Shown one piece after another: positions 1-7,282 of a stretch of 11,970 nt of DNA. The notes under the pieces were generated by a model, which was not told the origin of the DNA, did not search any database, and worked only from the letters and a program-made list of their open reading frames with translations. The position numbers and the translations under genes were made by a program. Each line of letters starts with the position of its first letter. The first letter of the stretch is position 1. The DNA comes from JANYJJ01 sp038241115. Lineage in GTDB: Bacteria; Pseudomonadota; Gammaproteobacteria; Burkholderiales; Burkholderiaceae_C. Where the stretch lies: the NCBI GenBank assembly GCA_038241115.1, contig JBBRGA010000106.1, positions 1 to 11,970 on the forward strand, in the 5' to 3' direction.

Positions 1-1
1 C

Positions 2-235
2 CTCATCGTGCGTGAGCACTTCACGCCCAAACAGGCCGGTGCCCGCGTCGGCACGGTGCTGATGGCCACCTTGTTCGGCATGGCCCTGGGCGGCTGGATG
101 TCAGGCGCCATCTTCGACTTCACCGGCTCTTACCGCGCCGCGTTCGCCAACGGAATCGCCTGGAATTTGCTGAACGTTGGCATCGTCGTGTTTCTGCTCC
201 TGCGCTTGCGCAAGATGAAGGCGAGTGCGGCCTGA
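2..235 (+). CDS. MFS transporter, C-terminal end only (gene runs off the left edge)
   Basis: The reading frame is open from the left edge and ends at a TGA at 233-235, leaving about 77 codons. The GTG at 8-10 is an internal valine codon, because the frame continues upstream of it as Leu-Ile. The fragment has two hydrophobic helices fitting the last two transmembrane segments of a 12-helix major facilitator protein: a Gly-rich helix (V-G-T-V-L-M-A-T-L-F-G-M-A-L-G-G-W) and a final one (N-L-L-N-V-G-I-V-V-F-L-L-L). A short basic tail (R-L-R-K-M-K) follows and fits a cytoplasmic C-terminus. The segment M-S-G-A-I-F-D-x-T-G-S-Y between the helices is typical of MFS proteins of the oxalate/formate or monocarboxylate antiporter type. 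The substrate cannot be told from this fragment. The gene converges on the acylase gene, with 149 bases between their stop codons. Confidence 0.8.
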   Translation, partial: LIVREHFTPKQAGARVGTVLMATLFGMALGGWMSGAIFDFTGSYRAAFANGIAWNLLNVGIVVFLLLRLRKMKASAA

Positions 236-351
236 CTGGCAATTAAGCCGTGGCTCATTCCTCGTGGCCCATTCGCCGGTGCCACCCGCCTGCACATGAA
301 CTGGGCTGTTCCGGGCACGTCAATGACCGGCGCCCGCGCGTCTTTGCTTTC

Positions 352-377
352 GGGCTGATTTGCGCAGTGCTCAGCCC
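352..377. terminator. Inverted repeat between the convergent MFS and acylase genes (possible weak terminator)
   Basis: A perfect 7-base stem (GGGCTGA at 352-358, TCAGCCC at 371-377) encloses a 12-base loop. It lies 8 bases beyond the acylase stop codon. There is no T-run on either strand, so it is not a textbook intrinsic terminator. Its position between two converging genes is the main reason to list it. The rest of 236-384 shows nothing I can name. Confidence 0.3.
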
Positions 378-384
378 TCATCGA

Positions 385-2748
385 TCAGGGCATCGTCAGG
401 CGCAGCACCTCGCTGACGCGGGCTTTGTCCACATCCTGCGGATGAAAGGGCAGCGTCAGCCACTGTTTGCGCGAGAACATGCGCGTTTGGTCGGCGTAGT
501 TGGGTGACGCCGCGTTGGTGCTTTGGCTGTAGCTCAACACGGCTTGCGCCACGGGGCCGCGTTCGTCGAAGGTGACGGTTTGGATGTAGCTGCTGCCGTA
601 GTCGATGCGCAGCCCTTTGCTGTTGATGCCAGGCGCGAACTGATTGCCGAGGTTGTTGAGCACCCCCTCGAACTCGTCGCCGCCGTGCAGCGCGATCGGC
701 TCTTCGGTATGCAGTGGGCGTTGCACATTGCCCAGCGGTGCGTCGAGCGCGAAGCCGGATGCGCGCACCTTCTGCACCGCCTGCGTCAAAGCCTCCCACA
801 CCTTGGTTGCCACGCCCGCGTCGCTCATCATCAGCCCCGCGGGCGTCAGCGCCGGCTGAACGCGGTCGAACGCGACACGGTGCACGCCCGGCACGGCCAT
901 GGCGGTTCGCCAGAATTCGCGAAACAAGTGGGCGCCTCGGGCGTCGACGTTGTTGGTGCGGTTCCAGCCACGCAGCGCAGCGCAGCCGTCAACGGCTTCG
1001 GCGTTGGGTGCTCCGCCGTCGCAGGCCTTCAACAGGTCGGGGAGCACCATCTGCGCCATGGTGTTGCGGTTCTCAAACAGCTGATCCTGGATGCCCTGCA
1101 GCGTGACTTTGCCGCGCGCCACCATTTCGGGCACCTCGATCAAGCCGGCGCGCGTCCGCGGCCGTCGCAGCACCTCATCGCCGACCAACGGCGAGATGCC
1201 CGCCCATCGCTGCGCCGGGTTGGTATAAAAGAAGCCGTCGTTGCTGTTGTGCACCCAATCGCTGCGGATCGCGACTGCCATGCGGCTGATCGGCGTCAGG
1301 CCGGGCACCGGCGAGGCCGGGTCGCGCTGCCAGTCGCAGTCGCTGCGGCTGCCGTCCAGCACGATCAATCCGGCAGGGCCACGCAGCGCCGCCGCTGGCT
1401 TGCTGGGCGCACACCTTGCAAGCTGAGCCTCGTCGACGTCGGGAACCACGCTCACATCGGCGTACATGGCGTTGCCTTGGCGGTCGGCTGCGATCGTGTT
1501 GACCCACGGTATGCCCAGGTTGGTGTGCGCCTGGCGGATGTCTTGCACGCTGGTGGCTTTGTTGAAGCCGAGCCAGCTGTCAGAAAAGCGCGTGTTGCCG
1601 GCGTTGGCGTCTTTCAGCGCGTAAGCGTTTTTGGCCGTCCAGTTCAGGCCGGCCCGCGGCAGCACGACTACCGGGCCCCAGCGGGTTGACCACAAAGTGC
1701 GCTTTTGGGCGGTCACCGACCCGTCGGCTTCGCGCACCTGGAAGCTCACTTCGCGCGTCGTCATCTTCACCGGCTGTGCGTCCACCACATAGCTGGTCGG
1801 GTCGCCGGCCACCAAGGTCAGCTCGTGCAATGTGAAGCGCTTGCCGGTGGACACGGTGTGCGACCAGGCCACGTCTTTGTTGAAGCCGATGCTGGGCAGT
1901 CCGCTGTGACCGGTGGTGGCGCCCATCGAATCGACCTGCCCCGCCACGGTGGCGTGGAACATCCAGAAGCGGTTCACACCCATCCACGGGAAATGCGGAT
2001 TGCCCAGCAGCATGCCGCGGCCGTTGGCGGTGGTGTCGCGGCCGAAGGCCCAGGCGTTGGATCCCAGCGGCGAGTCCAGCAAGCCGACATCGCGCATGGA
2101 CTGCGCGGCGTCGGCCAAGTCGACGCGCGCATCGACGCGCAATGGCGTTGCGGCTGCCGCAGCGCTCGTTGCTGCGGGCGGCTTGGCAGCGACCCAAGCA
2201 TCTGCCAATGCCAACATTCCGGCCTGAACCATGGTGAGCTCGCTCAGGCGCGCAAAGTCGCCGGCAGTCATCGGCCGAACCCAGGGCTGGTCGACGCATT
2301 CCTTGGGCAGTTTTCCAGTCTGGTCGGCCAAATAACGGTTGTATCCAGCCACGTAGCCGCGGTTCATCGCTTGCACATCGGCGCTGGCGTTGCCCCAGCT
2401 CTTGGTCAGCGCGGCGTCGTCCATGTGGCCGGCGATGAAGGTGTCGATCACGTCATTGGCCATCACGCGGCGGCCAAGCAGCGCGGTTGCCGCGGCGCCG
2501 AACCAACGCGCTCGATCGCCGCGCGCCGTGACGAGCTGCTGCGCGGTTTGGCAGACGTTGTCCTGCGCGTGCGCATAGGCCACGCCGTAGGCGAGGGTTT
2601 CGAAATCGGGTGCGCTGATGTGCGGCACACCGTTGTCGGTGCGCTGGATGGTGGCGGTTCGAGGCCCGGGCGCAATCCCGGTGGCGCAGGCAGTCAACAC
2701 GAGAGCGAGGGCCACGACACAGGCGCCGCGTGCGTTGGGGAGGGTCAT
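385..2748 (-). CDS. Penicillin/acyl-homoserine-lactone acylase family protein (Ntn-hydrolase), predicted lipoprotein
   Basis: This 787-residue precursor carries the full plan of the PvdQ/QuiP/AiiD acylase family, whose members are near this length. A signal peptide ends in the lipobox L18-T-A-C21, which predicts lipidation at Cys21. The autocleavage site is G229|S230 in P-L-G-S-N-A-W, so Ser230 would become the N-terminal nucleophile of the beta chain. Counting from Ser230, His252 (G-N-P-H-F-P-W) falls at beta-23 and Val299 at beta-70, the positions of the catalytic partners in PvdQ. Asn503 in N-S-N-D-G fits the oxyanion-hole Asn. An Ala-rich stretch (about 188-200) precedes the cleavage site and may be spacer peptide. 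The family hydrolyses amide bonds of long-chain acyl-homoserine lactones, penicillins or lipopeptides; the substrate here is not determined. The ATG at 2748 is preceded by AAAGGA at good distance. The gene is last in the minus-strand series, 256 bases after the hybrid kinase, and I found no clear promoter in that gap. Confidence 0.9.
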   Translation of the reverse strand: MTLPNARGACVVALALVLTACATGIAPGPRTATIQRTDNGVPHISAPDFETLAYGVAYAHAQDNVCQTAQQLVTARGDRARWFGAAATALLGRRVMANDVIDTFIAGHMDDAALTKSWGNASADVQAMNRGYVAGYNRYLADQTGKLPKECVDQPWVRPMTAGDFARLSELTMVQAGMLALADAWVAAKPPAATSAAAAATPLRVDARVDLADAAQSMRDVGLLDSPLGSNAWAFGRDTTANGRGMLLGNPHFPWMGVNRFWMFHATVAGQVDSMGATTGHSGLPSIGFNKDVAWSHTVSTGKRFTLHELTLVAGDPTSYVVDAQPVKMTTREVSFQVREADGSVTAQKRTLWSTRWGPVVVLPRAGLNWTAKNAYALKDANAGNTRFSDSWLGFNKATSVQDIRQAHTNLGIPWVNTIAADRQGNAMYADVSVVPDVDEAQLARCAPSKPAAALRGPAGLIVLDGSRSDCDWQRDPASPVPGLTPISRMAVAIRSDWVHNSNDGFFYTNPAQRWAGISPLVGDEVLRRPRTRAGLIEVPEMVARGKVTLQGIQDQLFENRNTMAQMVLPDLLKACDGGAPNAEAVDGCAALRGWNRTNNVDARGAHLFREFWRTAMAVPGVHRVAFDRVQPALTPAGLMMSDAGVATKVWEALTQAVQKVRASGFALDAPLGNVQRPLHTEEPIALHGGDEFEGVLNNLGNQFAPGINSKGLRIDYGSSYIQTVTFDERGPVAQAVLSYSQSTNAASPNYADQTRMFSRKQWLTLPFHPQDVDKARVSEVLRLTMP

Positions 2749-2970
2749 CGGGTTGATCCTTTCGCGCAGCTTGATTGCTGGCTGACGGAAAGATTACAGC
2801 GGCTGCGGCCTGCGCCCTCGCGGGTTTTTCCTCTGGCGGTCAAGGCAAGCGACTATGAATCTGGCACCTTTGAGGTGCGAGCCGTTCGCCATGAGGTGTC
2901 GAAGCGTTCCACTCTCGGCATTGCGGTGGTTTCTGGGCGGCGTGACGGCGGCGTCACTTCAGGGCGCCAC

Positions 2971-3006
2971 AACATCCACCTCACCATCACCATCAACATC
3001 AACATC
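2971..3006. repeat. Six-base imperfect tandem repeat (AMCATC) abutting the hybrid-kinase stop codon
   Basis: Six consecutive 6-base units on the + strand (AACATC, CACCTC, ACCATC, ACCATC, AACATC, AACATC) run into the stop codon of the hybrid kinase at 3005-3007. Read on the - strand in the kinase frame, the tract gives TGA, TGT, TGA, TGT, TGA, TGG, TGA, TGG, TGA, so UGA recurs every second codon after the true stop. A 6-base stem with a GCGG loop (2942-2957) lies just beyond, without a T-run. The rest of 2749-2970 holds a short hairpin (GCACCT/AGGTGC, 2864-2878) and nothing else that I recognise. Confidence 0.6.
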
Positions 3007-4708
3007 ACCGCGGCGTGATCAGGCTGCCTGCGGCCATCGCTTCGGGAAGACGCTGACACCCGGCAACAAGCTCGGGTGGGGCCAGGGTTTCGACGCCGGC
3101 CTCGATCTGGGTCGCCATCCGGGCCAGTTCGGTAAAGCCGTAGGAGCCGGCGGTGCCCTTCAGCGTGTGCAGCAAAAACGCCAAGGTTTTGCGGTCGCCG
3201 GCTCGGGCGGCTTGCTCGATGGATTGGAATGTTTCCGGCAGGCCGCGCCTGAACTCGGCGGTGATCTGCGCAAGCTCATCCTCGTAGCCGTCGAGTTGAA
3301 TCGTCTCCAGGGTCTGGTGCAGTTCCTGGGCTGGCCCGACGTAGTGCTGCAGCACTTGGTAGAAGCGCTTGCGGTCAATCGGCTTGCCCAGCACGTCGGT
3401 GCAACCGCACTGGCGGTACAGCGCCACGTCGTGTTGCATCACGTTGGCGGTCAGCGCAACGATAGGCCCGCGGTAGTTCGAATTGCGCAGCAAGGTGGTG
3501 GCCGCCACGCCGTCCATCACTGGCATCTGGATGTCCATGAACACAAGTGCGTAATCGTGTGCAAGCGCCCGCTCAACGGCCAGGCTGCCATTGCCCACCA
3601 TGTCAAATTCGACACCCGCTTGGCGCAGAAAGCTCGCCAGCAGGCGCTGGTTGTCCAAGCCATCCTCGGCCACCAGCACGCGGCCGCGCAGCTCCGGCAC
3701 ATCAATGCCGGTGATCTGGAAGGCAGGCCGCTGGAAATCGTCGAAGTCGCGGTGACTGGTCAACATGTGCAACGGCCGGGTCTCAACGCCTACCGCAAGC
3801 GTCACCGAAAAGCAGCTTCCTCGGCCGGGCGCGCTGTCCACACGAATGCTGGCGCCGAGCATGTCTGCCAGCTGTTTTGAGATGTACAGACCCAAGCCGG
3901 TGCCGCCGAACTTGCGGGTTGTCGAAACGTCGGCTTGTGCAAACGGCTTGAAAAGGCGCGTCATCTCGCGCTCGCTCATGCCGATGCCGTTGTCGTGCAC
4001 TTGAAAAACAATGACCTGCTGTTCTGCATTGAAGCGCACGTCAAGCCGCACCTCGCCTTCCTTGCTGAACTTGATCGCGTTGCTGCAGAAGTTCAAAAGG
4101 ATCTGTTTCAGCCTGACCGGATCGGTGCGCAGCACCGGGGGCAAGGGCAGGTGATGCCGGATGGTGAACAGCAGCCCCTTTTCATGGGCCCGGCTTGACG
4201 CCAGCGCTTCGATGTCGCTCAGGAGCTTGGGCAGGCCGACCTCGAGCCACTCGAGCGCAAGCTGGTTCGATTCGATCTTCGACATATCAAGAATGTCATT
4301 GATCACCTCCAGCAGGTGGCGGCCGTTGCGAATGATGGTTTTGGCCGCATCGACCTTCTCAAGCGCCGCCACCTGCGGATCCTCGAGCAACTCGGCAAAG
4401 CCGATGATCGAAGTGAGTGGCGTTCGGATTTCGTGGCTCATGTTGGCCAGGAAGCTGCTCTTCGATTGGCTCGCCGCCACCGCCTCGTCGCGCGCATGGC
4501 TCAGCGCCTTGGTGCGCTGCTCGATCAACCGTTCCAGCCGCTCGGCGAGCGCTTTGGGATCGGCGCTGGCGTCGATCGCCTGCAAATCCATTTCTGCCAG
4601 CAGCTTTTGCAGGCGGCGGCGCTCGCCGCGCTCGGCGTTCAGGCGGCGTTCGAGCATCGCGACCAGATCGCCGGCATCGCCCAGCAGTGGCTTCGGGTCC
4701 GAATTCAA
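3005..4708 (-). CDS. Soluble hybrid histidine kinase (coiled coil-HisKA-HATPase-REC-HPt)
   Basis: This 567-residue protein has no signal peptide or membrane helix. Residues 14-90 are charged and heptad-like, beginning with the L-E-R-R-L-x-x-E-R pattern seen in coiled coils of cytosolic kinases. Next come a HisKA domain with H-box S-H92-E-I-R-T-P, an ATPase domain with N-box Asn210, D-N-G-I-G-M (239-244), an F-box near 253-257 and G-G-T-G-L-G-L (268-274). A receiver (about 343-457) has E348-D349, phospho-acceptor Asp392 in F-M-D-I-Q-M-P and Lys442. A C-terminal HPt domain has His514 in H-T-L-K-G. All residues of a His-Asp-His relay are therefore present, but no output domain. The start is TTG (4706-4708), preceded by GGGGA five bases upstream, and overlaps the TGA of the membrane kinase in the sequence TTGA, which suggests translational coupling and joint function. 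It probably receives its signal from that kinase and passes phosphate to a regulator encoded elsewhere; that part is inference. Confidence 0.93.
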   Translation of the reverse strand: MNSDPKPLLGDAGDLVAMLERRLNAERGERRRLQKLLAEMDLQAIDASADPKALAERLERLIEQRTKALSHARDEAVAASQSKSSFLANMSHEIRTPLTSIIGFAELLEDPQVAALEKVDAAKTIIRNGRHLLEVINDILDMSKIESNQLALEWLEVGLPKLLSDIEALASSRAHEKGLLFTIRHHLPLPPVLRTDPVRLKQILLNFCSNAIKFSKEGEVRLDVRFNAEQQVIVFQVHDNGIGMSEREMTRLFKPFAQADVSTTRKFGGTGLGLYISKQLADMLGASIRVDSAPGRGSCFSVTLAVGVETRPLHMLTSHRDFDDFQRPAFQITGIDVPELRGRVLVAEDGLDNQRLLASFLRQAGVEFDMVGNGSLAVERALAHDYALVFMDIQMPVMDGVAATTLLRNSNYRGPIVALTANVMQHDVALYRQCGCTDVLGKPIDRKRFYQVLQHYVGPAQELHQTLETIQLDGYEDELAQITAEFRRGLPETFQSIEQAARAGDRKTLAFLLHTLKGTAGSYGFTELARMATQIEAGVETLAPPELVAGCQRLPEAMAAGSLITPR

Positions 4709-7251
4709 GTGCTTCCCCGGTGGTCAGTGATCCAGTCGTCGCAATCTTGCGAAGCAAGCTCGGCGATCGGCTCGGCAAGCACGCCCAAGCCAGGCAGCGC
4801 CAGTCTGAAAAGCGCGCCTCCACCGGGCGCATTCGCGGCGGTGATGCTGCCGCCGTGCGCGCTGATGATCTTGCGGGCGATCGTCAGGCCCAGGCCGGTG
4901 CCGCCCGATCCGTCGCGGGTGCGGCTGGACTGCACAAAGGCTTCGAAGATGAGCTCGAGCTCGGCCTCGGGAATGCCCGGCCCGCGGTCTCGCACCGTGA
5001 GCTCAACGCCCGCATCGCCGAGGTTGTGCAACTCGATGTCCACGGCGCCACCCACCGGCGAATAGCGGATGGCGTTGGCCAGCACATTGCGAACCGCTTG
5101 CTGAAAACGAGCGGCGTCGACCTGGCACTCGACGCTATCGGACAGGCCGCGCAGGTGGACCCTGATGTCGCGCACCACTGCCTTCGGCTGCAGCTGCTGC
5201 ACCATTTCCTGAACCAGCCGCGCCACGCCGACGGGCTGCAGCGGCATGGAGCCCACGGCGCTGTCCATCTGCGACACGTCGAGCAGGCCGTTGACCAGCG
5301 TCAGCATGCGCTGGCCGCCAGCGTGGATGTCGGCAAACATGTCCAGCAAGTCGGGCTGGTCGGTCGTTATTTCGCGGCCCATCTCTGAGAAGCCGATGAT
5401 TCCCTGCAGCGGCGTTCGCAGTTCATGGCTGATGTTGGCGATGAACTCAGATTTGACACTGTTCGCTTTCTCGGCGGCGTCACGCGCCAGTCGAATGCTT
5501 CTCTCGGCCTCGCGGAACTCGGTGACGTCGATGATGCTGCCCACGATGCCAGCGGGCGTGCCGTCTGCGCGGGTGAACCGCACCTTGGTCACCACCGTGT
5601 CACGCGGAGCCCGCCCCTCGATGAACAGTTGGTTTTCGTAGCTGATCCGGCTCTCGGATTCGAGCAGCTTGGCGTCCTGGTCGCGGTGCTTGGCGGCGGC
5701 ATTTCCAAACAGGTCGGCCGAGTCGCGGCCCAGCACGTCGGGCAAGCTCAGGTTCATCAGGTCCAGCCACGCCCGATTGACCGTCACGAATCGTCCTTTG
5801 ACGTCTTTCACAAAAATCGGGGTCGGGCTGAGCTCGAGCAGCTGCGCGGTGAATTTCAGTTGCGACAGCAACGCCTGTTGCGCCACCTCGCGCGCTGACG
5901 CGTCCACCGCGAAGCCGGCGAACCCCACCGCTCTGCCGCCAGCGTCCAGAAGCCGGGTCACCGACAGATCGAGTGTCAAAGGCGCGCCCGATGCGTCCTG
6001 AACATGAACCATCAGCGTTTGATCCGTTGCCTCGGAGCTGGAGAAAAGCGCAAGACACGCCGCACTTTCTTCGTCACGGCACAGGTCGGTGATGTGCTTG
6101 CCGAGTACGTCGGAAGGCGGTCGTTGGGTCAACTCCTTCCACCGGCCGTTCACGAAAACGATGCGCCCGCTGGCATCGGCGCGGAAAATCAGTTCGTGCA
6201 CGCTCTCCACCAAGGTGCGAAGGTTGGCCTCATTGGTCGCGATCTCTGCCCGCGTAGCTTCAAGCACCGCCTGCGCCGTCTCCTGTGCTTTGAGGCTGCG
6301 CCACGCCAGAACCATCACCGCGCAGATCAAGAGCAGTGCCGCGCCGGCAACGCCGAGCGCTCCGAAAAGAGTCGGCCGAAGGCTCGCCAGGATGTGAGCG
6401 CTGCTGCGCTCGACGATGACCACGATCGGGCGCTTGCGCAGCACACGAAACGCGGTTACCACCTTGGAGCCGTCTATCCCTGGCCCGACAAAGCTGCCGC
6501 TTTCACGCGCAGGCAAAAACGCTTTGAAGAAGCGGTGGTCCCGAACGCTTTGACCGGGTGCCAGCGTCACGTTGCCGGTGCCGGCCAACATCACCGCGTC
6601 CACCGAGAACATGCCCGCGGCGCGTGTCTCGTCGGCCAGCGTCAGCTCGTATTCATTGCCGAAAAAGTCCGGATTCAAAACCGCAGTGAGGTACATCGGC
6701 TCACCCGTGGTGTTGCCGATCGGGCGCAGCAGCGGAACGAAAGTTTTGGCGTTCGACGCCTGCGTGGTTCGGTTTTGCTGGATGTCCACCAGATCGCGGC
6801 CGTTGACCGAGGTGCCGAGCGCCTCGATGGCGCCGCTGGAGGGAAGTCGAATCAGTTTCATGTCGACGGTGACTCCGACATTCGAAGGCGCCGAGCTGGC
6901 AACAACACGGCCGCTGGCCGTCATCAGCGAGAGGCTGCGCATGAACGACATGCCGTTCAGCGCTTGGGAAAGCTCACGGTCGAGCCTGTCGGTGTCGTTG
7001 TCTCGAAGCGGCGCCGCCAGATTTCCTACCAGTGATCCCATCGAGATGTCGATGGTGTTGAAGGTGCGTTCTGCGTGGTCCTGGAGAACACGCGCATAGA
7101 GCTCGGCGCTTTGCAGCTCCGCGTTTTCCAACGACTTCCTTTCAACGAGCAGGAAGCCACTGGCCAAGGCAACGACGAGGCAGGCCGACAGGGCGCCCGC
7201 CCAAGCGACCGAGCTGCTTCTGAGCCAGGCTGGGAGTGACCGGTTCGTCAT
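4705..7251 (-). CDS. Membrane sensor histidine kinase (periplasmic sensor-PAS-PAS-HisKA-HATPase)
   Basis: From the ATG at 7251 this is 848 residues. A first membrane helix (about 15-36) and a second (about 295-317) enclose roughly 258 periplasmic residues, which fit a Cache-like (PDC) ligand-binding domain; that fold call is moderate only. Two PAS domains follow (about 340-452 and 465-582; the second has the typical S-P-T-P-I-F-V-K-D start and D-V-T-E-F-R-E end). Then come HisKA with S-H609-E-L-R-T-P, and an ATPase domain with N-box Asn726, D-R-G-P-G-I (755-760) and G-G-T-G-L-G-L (783-789). There is no receiver or HPt domain; those are in the next gene, which overlaps by four bases. The start is uncertain: an in-frame GTG at 7260 adds three residues but lacks a ribosome site, while the ATG has GAAGG only two bases upstream. 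The gene lies about 30 bases after the solute-binding protein, suggesting one transcript and possibly a binding-protein-assisted sensor. Confidence 0.92.
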   Translation of the reverse strand: MTNRSLPAWLRSSSVAWAGALSACLVVALASGFLLVERKSLENAELQSAELYARVLQDHAERTFNTIDISMGSLVGNLAAPLRDNDTDRLDRELSQALNGMSFMRSLSLMTASGRVVASSAPSNVGVTVDMKLIRLPSSGAIEALGTSVNGRDLVDIQQNRTTQASNAKTFVPLLRPIGNTTGEPMYLTAVLNPDFFGNEYELTLADETRAAGMFSVDAVMLAGTGNVTLAPGQSVRDHRFFKAFLPARESGSFVGPGIDGSKVVTAFRVLRKRPIVVIVERSSAHILASLRPTLFGALGVAGAALLLICAVMVLAWRSLKAQETAQAVLEATRAEIATNEANLRTLVESVHELIFRADASGRIVFVNGRWKELTQRPPSDVLGKHITDLCRDEESAACLALFSSSEATDQTLMVHVQDASGAPLTLDLSVTRLLDAGGRAVGFAGFAVDASAREVAQQALLSQLKFTAQLLELSPTPIFVKDVKGRFVTVNRAWLDLMNLSLPDVLGRDSADLFGNAAAKHRDQDAKLLESESRISYENQLFIEGRAPRDTVVTKVRFTRADGTPAGIVGSIIDVTEFREAERSIRLARDAAEKANSVKSEFIANISHELRTPLQGIIGFSEMGREITTDQPDLLDMFADIHAGGQRMLTLVNGLLDVSQMDSAVGSMPLQPVGVARLVQEMVQQLQPKAVVRDIRVHLRGLSDSVECQVDAARFQQAVRNVLANAIRYSPVGGAVDIELHNLGDAGVELTVRDRGPGIPEAELELIFEAFVQSSRTRDGSGGTGLGLTIARKIISAHGGSITAANAPGGGALFRLALPGLGVLAEPIAELASQDCDDWITDHRGST

Positions 7252-7282
7252 GGCCTTCACGGCGTTGAAAGCGATCGCCCCG

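Noticed and set aside
2838..2843. TTGACC on the - strand upstream of the acylase as a sigma-70 -35 box
   Set aside because: No acceptable -10 hexamer lies 16-18 bases downstream.
2942..2957. Hairpin GTGACG-GCGG-CGTCAC as terminator of the hybrid kinase
   Set aside because: It has only a 6-base stem, no T-run follows on the - strand, and the acylase may be co-transcribed.
1705..3018. Long + strand open frame of 437 codons
   Set aside because: It is antisense to the acylase, whose motifs are clear. Its product is Arg/His/Gly-rich with no recognisable domain, as expected for a shadow frame in GC-rich DNA. The same applies to 523-1689 on the + strand.
2855..3880. + strand open frame of 341 codons over the end of the hybrid kinase
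   Set aside because: It is a shadow of the receiver and HPt coding region, with no protein-like features of its own; its start lies among low-complexity sequence.
6004..7035. + strand open frame of 343 codons
   Set aside because: It is antisense to the sensor kinase, with shadow-like composition and no motif.
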